Assembly (NCBI GenBank): GCA_903832005.1
Contig: CAIKZO010000037.1
Coordinates: forward strand, 1 to 64,000
Length of the DNA: 64,000 bases
Direction of reading: 5' to 3'
Source of the DNA: Enhydrobacter aerosaccus
Lineage (GTDB): Bacteria; Pseudomonadota; Alphaproteobacteria; Reyranellales; Reyranellaceae
A model generated the notes under the pieces. It saw nothing but the letters and a program-made list of their open reading frames with translations. It was not told the DNA's origin and did no database searches. The translations under genes and the position numbers were made by a program. The stretch's first letter is position 1, and every line of letters begins with the position of its first letter. This document shows, piece after piece, positions 25,595-34,821 of this stretch.

Positions 25595-26070
25595 GCCGGA
25601 TTTCGATCTCCCTCACGGTGAACGGCGAGACCAAGGAGGTTCAGACCGAGCCGCGCGAGCATCTCGCGGATCTCCTGCGCGGCACGCTCCTGCTGACCGG
25701 CACCCATATCGGCTGCGAGCATGGCGTGTGCGGTGCCTGCACGATCGAGATCGACGGCGTACCTGCGCGCTCCTGCATCACCTACGCCGGCGCCTGCGAC
25801 GGTGCCACGGTCCGTACCATCGAGGGTTTCGACGACGACGACGTCATGGCCGCGTTGCGCGAGGCCTTCGCGCGGGAACATGCATTGCAGTGCGGCTACT
25901 GCACGCCCGGTATGCTGGTCGCAGCACGCGATGTCGTGCTGCGCCTGCCCGACGCCGACGAGGCTCGGGTGCGCGAGGAAATGGCGGGCAATCTCTGCCG
26001 CTGCACGGGCTATCGCGGTATCGTCCGTGCAGTGTTGAGTGTTCTGGCGGAAAGGAAGAAGGGAGCTTAG
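25591..26070 (+). CDS. Molybdenum hydroxylase 2Fe-2S (small) subunit
   Basis: A 159-aa iron-sulfur subunit of the CoxS/XdhC type. The plant-ferredoxin-like cluster ligands are in GCEHGVCGACTIEIDG plus SC further on. The second cluster has CGYCTPGM and CRCTGYRGI in the helical C-terminal domain. Length is normal. It is the last gene of the operon that begins at 21187 and converges on the next amidohydrolase gene, with 7 bases between. Confidence 0.95.
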   Translation: MSRISISLTVNGETKEVQTEPREHLADLLRGTLLLTGTHIGCEHGVCGACTIEIDGVPARSCITYAGACDGATVRTIEGFDDDDVMAALREAFAREHALQCGYCTPGMLVAARDVVLRLPDADEARVREEMAGNLCRCTGYRGIVRAVLSVLAERKKGA

Positions 26071-26077
26071 CTCCCTC

Positions 26078-27007
26078 CTAGCAGCGTAGGAATTCCTTGG
26101 CGTTGCTGTAGAGCCACTTCTCGATGACCTTGTCCTTCAACGGTAGCTTCTCGTAGAGCGCGACCGCTTGCGGGATCGTGAGATTGAAGGAGTCTTTCGA
26201 GAAGCCGACCATGATCTTGTCCTGCAGCAGCGTGTTGCCGAACTGCATGAACATTTCCCAGCCCGCGCCCGGCTGACCGAAGTAGGCGGGGTGATGGGCC
26301 GAGGTGTCGCAATAGAGGTTGGGGTGGCGGCGCATCAGGCCCACCAGGTCCTGCACCCACGGCCAGCCGCTCAGCGCTGCATCGATGCGCAGTTCGGGGA
26401 AGTCCATCGCGATCTGGTCGAGATGGCGGGGATGGCCCAAGTCATAGGGCCGATCGTTGGCGTAGTTCATGGTCGAGTAGATGCGCACCGGCACGTCCAG
26501 CTCGACGCACTTGGCGTAGAGCGGATAGTAACGCCGGTCGCTGGCGGCAAGATTGTTGTACAGCGCCGCGACGCGCAGGCCGTTCAGCTTGCGCTCCTTG
26601 ATCAGGTGTTCGAACTCGCGCACGCCGCGCATGCCGTCGAACGGGCTGATCGAGGCGAGCGCAAAGAAGCGGTTGGGGAACTCGGCCACGACGTCGGCCA
26701 GCATGTTGTTGTCGACCCGCCCCAGCACCGAGACCTCGGCGCCTTCGCGGTCGAGCTCTTCCACGAACTGCTTGATCGATTGGCCCTTGGGCTTTGCTTC
26801 GGTCTTTTCGGTGCCTTCACCGAGCGCGCCGGCGACCCGCTTGCGGAAGATGTTCTTGTAGTTCGCGAAGCCGTAGCCCGGACGCTCGGGCAGCAGTTCG
26901 GGATCGCCGTAGCCGATGCGGTGCGAGGCCTGCTCGTGATATTGCCGGGGCGTGCCGTTTTCTTCCGCCGGCAGCAGACACTCAAGATCGATGACTTTTC
27001 TGACCAC
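26078..27007 (-). CDS. Amidohydrolase-2 family protein lacking the usual metal ligands
   Basis: A 309-aa TIM-barrel protein of the amidohydrolase-2 group (2-pyrone-4,6-dicarboxylate lactonase/ACMSD-like): LASISPFDGMRGVREFEHLI, LDQIAMDFPELRIDAALSGWPWVQDLVGLMRRHPNLYCDTSA. The strand-1 motif, normally DxHxH, is DLECL; the usual HGG before PW is ALSGWPW; and the late GSDxP is GFSKDSF. It may have lost or changed metal dependence. GTG 27007 is chosen because AGGGGA precedes it; a TTG at 27025 is in frame. A single MarR palindrome lies 32 bases upstream. Confidence 0.8.
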   Translation of the reverse strand: MVRKVIDLECLLPAEENGTPRQYHEQASHRIGYGDPELLPERPGYGFANYKNIFRKRVAGALGEGTEKTEAKPKGQSIKQFVEELDREGAEVSVLGRVDNNMLADVVAEFPNRFFALASISPFDGMRGVREFEHLIKERKLNGLRVAALYNNLAASDRRYYPLYAKCVELDVPVRIYSTMNYANDRPYDLGHPRHLDQIAMDFPELRIDAALSGWPWVQDLVGLMRRHPNLYCDTSAHHPAYFGQPGAGWEMFMQFGNTLLQDKIMVGFSKDSFNLTIPQAVALYEKLPLKDKVIEKWLYSNAKEFLRC

Positions 27008-27038
27008 GCTACGTCCCCTCGGCAATTGTTGGTACGAT

Positions 27039-27054
27039 GCTCAGCATACTGACG
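27039..27054. promoter_or_regulatory. Single MarR-type operator
   Basis: GCTCAGCATACTGACG keeps 14 of 16 bases of the palindrome at 21059. It lies between the amidohydrolase gene (minus) and the peptide-type ABC operon (plus). I see no second palindrome and no convincing GG-N10-GC element here. Confidence 0.65.
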
Positions 27055-27163
27055 ATCTGCTGTGAAATGCATCCGTAATTGACGTGCGCATGAGCCTATG
27101 ATGCATTGCACCATCGCCTGGAGCTGGGGGGCGATTGAAGACGCATGGGGAGGCGAGGGGTTG

Positions 27164-28141
27164 ATGCTGCGGCACATCGCGGGACAATTGGCGCAGGCCG
27201 TGCTGCTTCTGCTCGCCGTCATCGTGCTGATCTATTGCCTGCTGCAGCTCATTCCCGGAGACCCGATCCAGGCCATGGTGGGCGATATGCCCGTGCCGCC
27301 GGCACTTCGGGCGGCGCTCGAAGAGCGGTTCGGTCTCAATCTACCGTTCGGTCACCGGCTACTGGCCTATCTGGGACATATATTACAAGGCGACCTGGGC
27401 TACTCGATGAACTACCGCCGCCCGGTGTTCGACATTCTGGCGGAACGCTTCCCGCGCACCCTGCTGTTGGCCGGGATCGGTTACGCCTTCGGTATCACTT
27501 TGGGCATCGCCATCGGCATCCATTCCGCCGTGGCCAAGCATCGTGGCGTCGACCAGGCGTGGTCGAGCCTCGTGCTGGTGGGATATGCCATGCCGACGTT
27601 CTGGGTGGGGCAGTTGCTGGTCATGGCCTTCTCGATCCAGCTCGGCTGGCTGCCGACCCAGGGCATGGGCCCGATGATCTCGCGCGCCACCGGCATCGAT
27701 TGGGTGCTGGAACGCGCGCTGTACCTGGTATTGCCGGTGGCGACCTACACCATCCTCGAGACGACGCGCGTGGCACGCTTCATGCGTGCCAGCGTCGCCG
27801 AAACGCTGGAGCAGGGATACATCGTGACGGCCCGGCAGAAGGGCCTGTCACGGCATGAAATCATCATGGGCCATGTGGTGCGCAATTCGATCCTGCCGGT
27901 GATCACGGTGATGGGCTATTCGTTCGGCACGGCTATGGGCGGCGCCGTGCTGCTCGAGACCGTGTTCTCTTATCCCGGCATCGGATCGCTGATGGTCGAG
28001 GCGGTGCGCGCGCGCGACACCCAGGTGATCGTGGGCGTCGTCATCCTGGTCGCCTGCTCGGTGGTCGTGATGAACATCGTGGTCGACCTGCTCTACGCCT
28101 GGCTCGACCCGCGAATCCGCCTTTCTTCGCAGCGTCGCTAG
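27164..28141 (+). CDS. Peptide/nickel-type ABC transporter permease (DppB-like)
   Basis: A 325-aa inner-membrane permease with about six helices. It begins LRHIAGQLAQAVLLLLAVIVLIYCLLQLIPGDP, the normal DppB start with its PGDP motif. The EAA-type loop is seen in TLEQGYIVTARQKGLSRHEIIMGHVVRNSILPV. The ATG at 27164 follows a strong GGGAGGCGAGGGG site. It is the first gene of a five-gene importer plus acyl-CoA synthetase operon (27164-34474), 2 bases from the next permease. Confidence 0.94.
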   Translation: MLRHIAGQLAQAVLLLLAVIVLIYCLLQLIPGDPIQAMVGDMPVPPALRAALEERFGLNLPFGHRLLAYLGHILQGDLGYSMNYRRPVFDILAERFPRTLLLAGIGYAFGITLGIAIGIHSAVAKHRGVDQAWSSLVLVGYAMPTFWVGQLLVMAFSIQLGWLPTQGMGPMISRATGIDWVLERALYLVLPVATYTILETTRVARFMRASVAETLEQGYIVTARQKGLSRHEIIMGHVVRNSILPVITVMGYSFGTAMGGAVLLETVFSYPGIGSLMVEAVRARDTQVIVGVVILVACSVVVMNIVVDLLYAWLDPRIRLSSQRR

Positions 28142-28143
28142 AG

Positions 28144-29040
28144 ATGTCTGTCGAGTCGAACGCCAGGATTTTGGGGCGGACGCAGAAATCGGCGTCGCTC
28201 GACCTGCTGCGCCGCCTGTTCCGTACGCGCTTCGGCGGCATCGGCGTCACGATCCTGCTGGTCGTCACCTTCCTGTCGGTCTTCGCGCCGCTGTTCGCCA
28301 AGACCGGGCCGCTCGATCTCGGCTCGCCCACCATGACGCCGCCGTCGTGGGCCTATCCGCTGGGCACAGATAGTCTCGGCCGCGACCTGCGCTCGGTGAT
28401 GCTCTATGCCGGCCGCTCCTCGCTCACCATCGGCTTCTGCGCGGCCGCCATGGCCTTCCTGATCGGCGGTACGGTGGGTGCCCTTGCGGGCTATTTCCGC
28501 GGGCCGGTGGCCGCCGTGCTGCTGCGCATCACCGATCTCTTTCACACGCTGCCTGCCATTATCATCGTGTTGTTCAGCGTGTCTCTGCTCGGCGCCAACT
28601 TCTGGCTGCAGGTCGCGGCGGTGGCGCTGGCGATCTGGCCGATCGAGGCGCGCATCGTCTACGGCCAGTTCATCGCTTTGTCGGAGCGCGAGTTCGTGCT
28701 GGCGGCGCGCGCAGCGGGCCTGTCGACCTTTCACATCATCTTCCGCGAGATCATGCCCAACGCCCTGCCGACGGTGATCGTGCAGGTCTCGCTCGACGCC
28801 AGCACCGCGATCCTAATCGAGGCAGGGCTGGGCTTCCTTGGCCTCTCCGATCCGACCGTGCCGAGCTGGGGCGAGATGCTGAACCGCGGTCAGGAGTTCC
28901 TCGAGCTGGCCTGGTGGATGAGTGTCTTCCCGGGGGCCGCGATCTGTGTCGCCGTGCTGGGCTTCAACCTGTTCGCCGACGGCGTCACCGAGATGTTCAA
29001 TCCGCGCGCCTCCGTCGCGCCGCCGAAGCTCGACGGCTAA
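28144..29040 (+). CDS. Peptide/nickel-type ABC transporter permease (DppC-like)
   Basis: A 298-aa permease: [52 protein letters not shown] (the GTDxxGRD motif of DppC), and the EAA loop [30 protein letters not shown]. It forms the translocation pore with the DppB-like partner. Confidence 0.94.
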   Translation: MSVESNARILGRTQKSASLDLLRRLFRTRFGGIGVTILLVVTFLSVFAPLFAKTGPLDLGSPTMTPPSWAYPLGTDSLGRDLRSVMLYAGRSSLTIGFCAAAMAFLIGGTVGALAGYFRGPVAAVLLRITDLFHTLPAIIIVLFSVSLLGANFWLQVAAVALAIWPIEARIVYGQFIALSEREFVLAARAAGLSTFHIIFREIMPNALPTVIVQVSLDASTAILIEAGLGFLGLSDPTVPSWGEMLNRGQEFLELAWWMSVFPGAAICVAVLGFNLFADGVTEMFNPRASVAPPKLDG

Positions 29041-29045
29041 GCGCA

Positions 29046-29867
29046 ATGGCCGACGCTCCGCTCCTCAGCGCACGCAACGTGAAAGTGCACCTGCGCGTCC
29101 ACGGCCGGATCGTGAAAGCGGTCGACGGCGTCGATCTCGATGTGCTGCCGGGCCAGTGCGTCGGCATCGTGGGCGAGTCGGGCTCGGGCAAGTCGACGCT
29201 CGGCCGGGCGATGACGCGGCTGCTGCCGAACGTGGAGATCGCGGAACTGTCGGGCTCGGTGCGCTTCGGGACGGAGGACGTGCTGGCGATGTCGCCCGAC
29301 CGCATGCGCGCGCTGCGCCGCCATCGTGGCCTGTCGATGGTGTTCCAGGATCCGCTGTCCTATCTCAACCCGACCCTGCGCGTCGATCGCCAGATGGCGG
29401 AGGCGCTGCGGCACCTGCTGGACAGGCGCGCCGTGCAGGACAAGTCGGCGGAGCTGCTGCTGCAGGTCGGCCTCAGCGACACGGCCCGCATCCTGCGGCT
29501 CTATCCGCACGAGCTGTCGGGCGGCATGCGCCAGCGCGTGTTGATCGCCATGGCGCTGGCGCCCGATCCGCAGATCCTGGTGGCCGACGAGCCGACGACA
29601 GCGCTCGATGCCACGGTGCAGTACCAGGTGATCCAGACGCTGCGACGGCTCAACAAGGAGCGCAACCTGGCGATGCTGATCATCACCCACGACCTCGGCA
29701 TGGTCGCGGAGTTGTGCGACCAGGTCTATGTGATGAACGGCGGCAAGGTGGTCGAGGCGGCCGACGTGTTCACGCTCTTCGACGCGCCGAAGCATGAGTA
29801 TACCGCCAGTCTTCTCGCTGCGGCGCGGCGGCTGCACCAGACAAAAGCGCTTGGGGAGCCCGTATGA
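29046..29867 (+). CDS. Peptide/nickel-type ABC transporter ATP-binding protein (DppD-like)
   Basis: A 273-aa ATPase with Walker [10 protein letters not shown], signature [15 protein letters not shown], Walker [13 protein letters not shown] and switch His ITHDLGM. It lacks the roughly 50-residue C-terminal cysteine-containing extension found in many DppD proteins, including the counterpart at 43701-44672. The next ATPase gene overlaps it by ATGA. Confidence 0.94.
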   Translation: MADAPLLSARNVKVHLRVHGRIVKAVDGVDLDVLPGQCVGIVGESGSGKSTLGRAMTRLLPNVEIAELSGSVRFGTEDVLAMSPDRMRALRRHRGLSMVFQDPLSYLNPTLRVDRQMAEALRHLLDRRAVQDKSAELLLQVGLSDTARILRLYPHELSGGMRQRVLIAMALAPDPQILVADEPTTALDATVQYQVIQTLRRLNKERNLAMLIITHDLGMVAELCDQVYVMNGGKVVEAADVFTLFDAPKHEYTASLLAAARRLHQTKALGEPV

Positions 29868-30718
29868 GCATCCCCATCCTGACTGCACGCGGCGTGGTCA
29901 AGAGCTTCGGCAGCAAGGGCTGGTTCGGCGCCGGCGACGCCAAACGCGCCGTCGACACGATCGATCTCGACGTCAACGAGGGCGAGACTCTCGCGATCGT
30001 GGGTGAATCAGGCTCAGGGAAAAGCACGCTCGCCCGTATGCTGCTTGGCCTCAGCAAGCCGACGTCCGGCGACGTGTCTTATTGCGGCCAGCCCATGGGC
30101 GGGTTCGCGGCGCCCGACTGGGCCGCGTTCCGGAAGTCGGTGCAGCCGATCTTCCAAGACCCGGCTTCATCGCTCAATCCGCGCATGCGGGTCGATACGA
30201 CCCTGGCCAACGTGCTGCGACGCCATCGGCTGGCGACTCGCGCCACCTTGGATACAGCGATCGCCGAGCTTCTGCACTCCGTCGGCCTCGATCCGGTGCA
30301 GTTCCACGACCGCTATCCGCATCAGCTGTCGGGCGGCCAGCAGCAGCGCATCGCGATCGCGCGGGCGATGGCGGTGCGGCCGAAGCTGATCATTGCCGAC
30401 GAGCCGCTGTCGAGCCTCGACATGTCGGTGCAGGCCCAGATCCTCGACTTGCTGGTCAACCTGAAGACCAGCCGCAACCTCGGCCTGGTGCTGATCAGCC
30501 ACGATCTCAACGTCGTCGACGCGATCTCCGACCGGATAATCGTCATGTATCTCGGCAAGGTGATCGAGGCCGGCCCGACCAAACAGGTGCTGGGCCATCC
30601 GCAGAGCGACTACACGCGCTCGCTGCTCGCCGCCAAGCTCGTCGCCGATCCGCACATCGCCCGCCAACGCCGTCTGGCAATCGAGGCCACGATGGTTAAA
30701 CATCCCGAACCGATTTAG
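29864..30718 (+). CDS. Peptide/nickel-type ABC transporter ATP-binding protein (DppF-like)
   Basis: A 284-aa second ATPase. The N-terminus carries KSFGSKGWFGAGDAKRAVDTIDL, the insertion typical of DppF. Walker A is GESGSGKST, the signature LSGGQQQRIAIARAM, Walker B LIIADEPLSSLD and the switch His in ISHDLNV. It should form a heterodimer with the upstream ATPase. Confidence 0.94.
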   Translation: MSIPILTARGVVKSFGSKGWFGAGDAKRAVDTIDLDVNEGETLAIVGESGSGKSTLARMLLGLSKPTSGDVSYCGQPMGGFAAPDWAAFRKSVQPIFQDPASSLNPRMRVDTTLANVLRRHRLATRATLDTAIAELLHSVGLDPVQFHDRYPHQLSGGQQQRIAIARAMAVRPKLIIADEPLSSLDMSVQAQILDLLVNLKTSRNLGLVLISHDLNVVDAISDRIIVMYLGKVIEAGPTKQVLGHPQSDYTRSLLAAKLVADPHIARQRRLAIEATMVKHPEPI

Positions 30719-30733
30719 CCAAGGAGCCCCGCC

Positions 30734-32356
30734 ATGACCTCGTCTACTTTTCGCCGCCGCCCGCTCTTGCGCGCGCTCGCCGGGTCCGCCGGTCTCCTGG
30801 CGCTCGATCTCGGCACCTCGAACCGCGCCAGTGCCCAGACGCCCAAGCGCGGCGGCACGGCGGTGGTCGGCGTCAGCGTTGCCGGCGCCACGCTCAACAC
30901 CCAGCTCACCTCCAACCCGACGCCGCTGATCATCGCCGACATCTGGGCGAGCGGTCTCTTCAAGTACGACAAGACCGGTGCCAAGAAGCCCCAGATCGCG
31001 AGCTCCTGGGACATCTCGGCTGACGGCAAGACCTATACGTTTCACCTGCGGCCAAACCTCAAGTGGTCGGACGGCCAGCCCTTCTCGTCGGCGGACGTGG
31101 CTTTCACGCTGGAAGCTTTCGCCAAGTACAACACCTACCTGGTCAAGGTCGTCCCCAACATCGACAAGACCGAGACGCCCGACGCCAATACTTTCGTGGT
31201 GCACCTCAAGGAGCCGCAGTCCTCGGCGCTCGAAGGCTTCGACAAGGAAGTCTTCCCGCTGATGCCCAAGCACGTCTTCGATGGCACCGACATTCCGACC
31301 AACGCCGCCAACCGCGCGCCGGTCGGCCTCGGCCCGTTCAAGTTCGTGAAGTGGGAAGAGGGCCGCGGCATCACCTTCGAGCGCAATCCCTACTTCTGGG
31401 ACCAGCCCAAGCCCTATCTCGACTCGGTCGTCTGCGTATTCATTCCCAACGTGCAGCAGCAGCAGAACGCGCTCTATCGCGGCGAGATCGACGTGCTGCG
31501 CCCGGCGCTGCCGCAGATCAGCCGAAGCATCGAGCAGGCCAATGCCAAGAAGATGTTCGAAGTGCGCGAGGTCAAGGTCAACGCCGCCGAGCGCCTGTCG
31601 CTCGACGTCAACCTCACGCGCGATATCTTCAATAAGCCGCTGGTGCGCCAGGCGCTGCTGGTGGCGATCGACCGCGAGCGCATCTCCAAGGACGTCTACC
31701 AGGGCTTGGCCTTCCCGGCGATGAATGCCATCCCCGAGCAGTTCACCCAGCTCACCGACACCTCGGTCGACTACAACAAGCAGTTCGCCTACGACCCGGC
31801 GAAGGCGGGCAAGATGCTGGACGAGGCGGGCTATCCGCTGAAGGACGGCAAGCGCTTCACCATCGACTTCACCAGCGCCACCAACGCCGACGCCTTCTAT
31901 GCCGAGCCGGCGGCGCAGATCATCTCCGCCAACTGGCGCGCGCTCGGCATCGACGTGAAGCTCAGCCTGCTGGAAGGCCAGTTGTGGACCGACAAGGTCT
32001 ACAAGCAGCACAACTACGACGTCTCGATGTCGTCGCTGACGGCCCGCACCGATCCCGTGTTCGGCGTCGATCGCTCGTTCCTGTGCAATGCCAGCTCGGT
32101 GCCCTACGTCAACCCGACCGGCTATTGCAACAAAGAGCTCGACGATATCGCCGCCAAGGCGGGCGCGGTGCCGACGGCGGAGCGTAAGGCGCTGTACAAG
32201 CAGTATGAAGAGATCGTGGCGCGTGACATGCCGCACCTCACGCTCACCAACGCCAAGAAGTTCTTCGCCATCTCGAGCCGCTTCGGCGGCATCGACGAGG
32301 AGATGGACCTGGCCTTCAACGGCAATCCCGACATGGCGCAGGTTTGGGTGAAGTAG
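30734..32356 (+). CDS. Peptide/nickel-type ABC transporter substrate-binding protein (SBP family 5)
   Basis: A 540-aa periplasmic binding protein with a Tat-like signal (RRRPLLRALAGSAGLLALDLG, ending ASAQ). The mature part shows family-5 features: LASSWDIS-like IASSWDISADGKTYTFHLRPNLKWSDG, VGLGPFKFVKWEEGRGI and VRQALLVAIDRERI. An AAGG-type ribosome site (CAAGGAGCC) precedes the ATG. The ligand is unknown; despite the family name, many members bind sugars, opines or other small molecules. Confidence 0.94.
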   Translation: MTSSTFRRRPLLRALAGSAGLLALDLGTSNRASAQTPKRGGTAVVGVSVAGATLNTQLTSNPTPLIIADIWASGLFKYDKTGAKKPQIASSWDISADGKTYTFHLRPNLKWSDGQPFSSADVAFTLEAFAKYNTYLVKVVPNIDKTETPDANTFVVHLKEPQSSALEGFDKEVFPLMPKHVFDGTDIPTNAANRAPVGLGPFKFVKWEEGRGITFERNPYFWDQPKPYLDSVVCVFIPNVQQQQNALYRGEIDVLRPALPQISRSIEQANAKKMFEVREVKVNAAERLSLDVNLTRDIFNKPLVRQALLVAIDRERISKDVYQGLAFPAMNAIPEQFTQLTDTSVDYNKQFAYDPAKAGKMLDEAGYPLKDGKRFTIDFTSATNADAFYAEPAAQIISANWRALGIDVKLSLLEGQLWTDKVYKQHNYDVSMSSLTARTDPVFGVDRSFLCNASSVPYVNPTGYCNKELDDIAAKAGAVPTAERKALYKQYEEIVARDMPHLTLTNAKKFFAISSRFGGIDEEMDLAFNGNPDMAQVWVK

Positions 32357-32362
32357 GCGACC

Positions 32363-34474
32363 ATGAATGAGCTGATGAACGCGCTGATCCGGCCGCGCAC
32401 GATTGCGGTCATCGGCGCGTCGCCCAACCGCGTGACCCTGGGCAACGTGGCGCTCGACAATCTCGCGAACTACGGCTTCGCCGGCACCGTCATTCCGGTG
32501 CACGGCGAGGCCAAGGAAATCGCGGGCCGCGCGGCGGTCGCTTCGATCGAGGCGCTGCCCGACGGCGTCGACACCGCGCTCGCCTCCGTGCCGGCGGCGG
32601 GCGTGGCCGACGTGGTGCGGCGGCTCGAGAAGCGTGGCGTGAAGACGGCGATCGTCAACACGGCGGGCTTCACCGACGCGCAGGATGCCGAACTGCGTCA
32701 GCTCGTGAAGACCGCGAAGATCCTGATGCACGGCCCCAACTGCATGGGGCTGATCAATCTCTCGGATGCCACGCCGATCTACACGGGCGGCATCACCTCG
32801 CGCGTGCGCAAGGGGCCGGTGGCGCTGATCGCGCAATCGGGCTCGGCCGGCATTTCGGTGATCAACTCCAGCACCTGCGGCTTCTCCAAGATCGTCACCA
32901 TCGGCAGCGAGTATCGCGTCACCGGTGCCGATTACCTCGGCTGGTTCGCGGGCGACGACGATACGCGCGTGATCGGGCTCGTGCTCGAATCTATCCCGGA
33001 TGCCGACAAGTTTGCCGACGCGGTCGACAAGGTTCATGCTGCGGGCAAGTCGATGGTCGTGCTCAAGGTCGGCCGCTCCGCCACCGGTGCGCGCGCGACG
33101 CTGGCGCACACCGGCGCGCTGATCCGCAACGACGACGCCTTCCAGGGCTTCGCCGAGCGCCAGGGCATTCCTGTCGTCGGCGACTACGAGGAACTCATCG
33201 CCACGCTCGAGGCCTTTGCGGTGACCCGCAAGCGTCCCGCGCCCGGACGCCTCGCGCTGATGGGCATCTCCGGCGGCGAGACGGCGCTGGCCTGCGACGT
33301 CTGCGACGAGATCGGCCTGCCGCTGGCGGAATTTTCCGACGCCACCGGCGCTGCGCTGCGCACCATCCTGCCCGGCACGCCCGGCCAGAACCCGGTCGAC
33401 ATCGGCCAGAGCGTCGGGCGCTCGGCGGGCGCGGCGCTCGCCGGCCTGTCGGCGGTGATGACCGCGCCGGAGGTGGGCCTCGGCGTCGTGCTGCAGGACA
33501 TGCAGGCCTCGCTGCCGGCCAGCAGCCATCGCAACTACACGGCGCACCTCACGACGGTGGCCCAGCTCAGCCGCGAAGTCGGCAAGCCGGTCGTCGTCAT
33601 CTCGCCCACGGCCGAGATCATGAGCGAGAAGCTGCTCGCCTGCCTCGACGACACCGGCACGCCGGCGCTGCGTGGCCTGTGGCCGGGCCTGGTCGCGGTG
33701 AAGAGCATGCTCGACTGGTCGGCACGCACGCCTGACGCGCGTCGTCTCGCCGACCGCAAGCTCACCCCCGAGCGTGTCGCGTTGGCCCAGGAGATTGGCA
33801 CCCACAGTGGTTCGCTGCCGTCGCCGTTGGTCGGCCGCCTGCTCGCGAGCTATGGCATTCCGACCGTGAAGTCTGCCGTCGCACGATCGGCAGACGAGGC
33901 CCTCTCATTGGCCACGGAGATCGGCTACCCGATGGTCGTGAAGGTGATGTCGGCCCAGGTGCCGCATCGCTCCGACGTCGGCGCGGTTCAACTCGGCATC
34001 AAGGATGATGCGGGGCTGCGCGCGGCCGTCGCCCTGATCGAGAAGAATGTGCGCGAGAAGGTGCCGGGCGCCGTGATCGACGGCTACGAGATGCAGGAGC
34101 AGCTGATCGACTGCGTCCAGGCGATGGTCGGTTACCAGGCGGCACCGCCCTACGGCGCGCTGACGATCGTCGGCACCGGCGGCGTGATGGTCGAGCTGGA
34201 AGCCGACAAGGCACTCAGCCTCAGCCCGGTGACGTCGGCCGAGGCGGGCGCGATGCTGTCCTCGACGCGGCTTGGCAAGTTGCTCGACGGCTATCGCAAC
34301 CTGATCCCGCGCACCGACCTGGCGCCACTGGCTGGGCTGGTCTCGAACCTGTCGGCGCTGGCGGCGGATTTCTGCGACCTGGTGCCGGAGTGCGATCTCA
34401 ACCCCGTCCTCATCGCCAAGGGCTCGGGCAAGGTCCGGGTCGTCGACGCGCTGTTCGTGGCCAAATCTCGGTAA
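32363..34474 (+). CDS. Acetate--CoA ligase family protein (ADP-forming acyl-CoA synthetase, fused alpha-beta)
   Basis: A 703-aa enzyme that makes an acyl-CoA from a carboxylic acid, ATP and CoA through a phosphohistidine. Order: CoA-binding Rossmann domain (IRPRTIAVIGASPNRVTLGN), ligase domains with LMHGPNCMGLIN, LIAQSGSAGI and the likely active-site His loop in LAHTGALIRNDD, then a C-terminal ATP-grasp domain (about residues 480-700, PMVVKVMSAQVPHRSDVGAVQLGI). It follows the binding-protein gene by 6 bases, so the substrate imported or its degradation product is probably activated to a CoA thioester here. Confidence 0.92.
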   Translation: MNELMNALIRPRTIAVIGASPNRVTLGNVALDNLANYGFAGTVIPVHGEAKEIAGRAAVASIEALPDGVDTALASVPAAGVADVVRRLEKRGVKTAIVNTAGFTDAQDAELRQLVKTAKILMHGPNCMGLINLSDATPIYTGGITSRVRKGPVALIAQSGSAGISVINSSTCGFSKIVTIGSEYRVTGADYLGWFAGDDDTRVIGLVLESIPDADKFADAVDKVHAAGKSMVVLKVGRSATGARATLAHTGALIRNDDAFQGFAERQGIPVVGDYEELIATLEAFAVTRKRPAPGRLALMGISGGETALACDVCDEIGLPLAEFSDATGAALRTILPGTPGQNPVDIGQSVGRSAGAALAGLSAVMTAPEVGLGVVLQDMQASLPASSHRNYTAHLTTVAQLSREVGKPVVVISPTAEIMSEKLLACLDDTGTPALRGLWPGLVAVKSMLDWSARTPDARRLADRKLTPERVALAQEIGTHSGSLPSPLVGRLLASYGIPTVKSAVARSADEALSLATEIGYPMVVKVMSAQVPHRSDVGAVQLGIKDDAGLRAAVALIEKNVREKVPGAVIDGYEMQEQLIDCVQAMVGYQAAPPYGALTIVGTGGVMVELEADKALSLSPVTSAEAGAMLSSTRLGKLLDGYRNLIPRTDLAPLAGLVSNLSALAADFCDLVPECDLNPVLIAKGSGKVRVVDALFVAKSR

Positions 34475-34483
34475 AACGGGGCT

Positions 34484-34663
34484 TCAGTGAAATAGGAACG
34501 GGAAGCCGGCGACGGGGAAGGCCTGCCGCTCGCAGACGGCCCTGTTATCGAAAGCCGGCCGCTCGCCACCCGCGAACGACCCCTGCATCAGCAAGATGCC
34601 GGCGAGGAGAATCGTGAATAGGCTGATGAAGAGCCCCTCGCTCCAGTCGGACCGCAGTTCCAT
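34484..34663 (-). CDS. Hypothetical small membrane protein
   Basis: A 59-aa frame beginning MELRSDWSEGLFISLFTILL. It contains one convincing hydrophobic segment (LFISLFTILLAGILLMQGSF) and a polar tail with one Cys. No good ribosome site is seen. It lies in the otherwise geneless 347 bases between the acyl-CoA synthetase and flavin monooxygenase genes, next to a dispersed repeat. It might be a real short membrane protein or a chance frame. Confidence 0.35.
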   Translation of the reverse strand: MELRSDWSEGLFISLFTILLAGILLMQGSFAGGERPAFDNRAVCERQAFPVAGFPFLFH

Positions 34664-34700
34664 GCGAGTCGACAAGCAAGAAGAGGACCAGCCCTTCCAA

Positions 34701-34809
34701 GAAAAATGACGCGCAGTGCACCAATTTCTTGGGGCACCTCCGATGCCGATGGCACAAGGATTTCGCGCGTTTTGTACCGGATTCCGCCACTCCCTTCGCG
34801 CAACAAAAA
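34701..34809. repeat. Dispersed ~110-bp intergenic repeat, copy B
   Basis: Ungapped match to 9501-9609. Like copy A, it sits where two transcription units converge. The conserved TTTTGTACCGGATTCCGCCAC block is at 34770-34790. It begins GAAAAATGACGCG and ends in an A-rich run (CAACAAAAAT). I see nothing else in the intergenic DNA from 34664 to 34821. Confidence 0.65.
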
Positions 34810-34821
34810 TGCGCGGTTCGG

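Noticed and set aside
27055..27163. Sigma-54-like element upstream of the peptide ABC operon
   Set aside because: A TTGCA is present at 27107-27111, but there is no GG at the required distance.
30167..33805. 1212-aa frame on the minus strand
   Set aside because: Runs opposite four well-supported plus-strand genes; the composition (HRR, VGR, DRD repeats) is typical of antisense to GC-rich genes.
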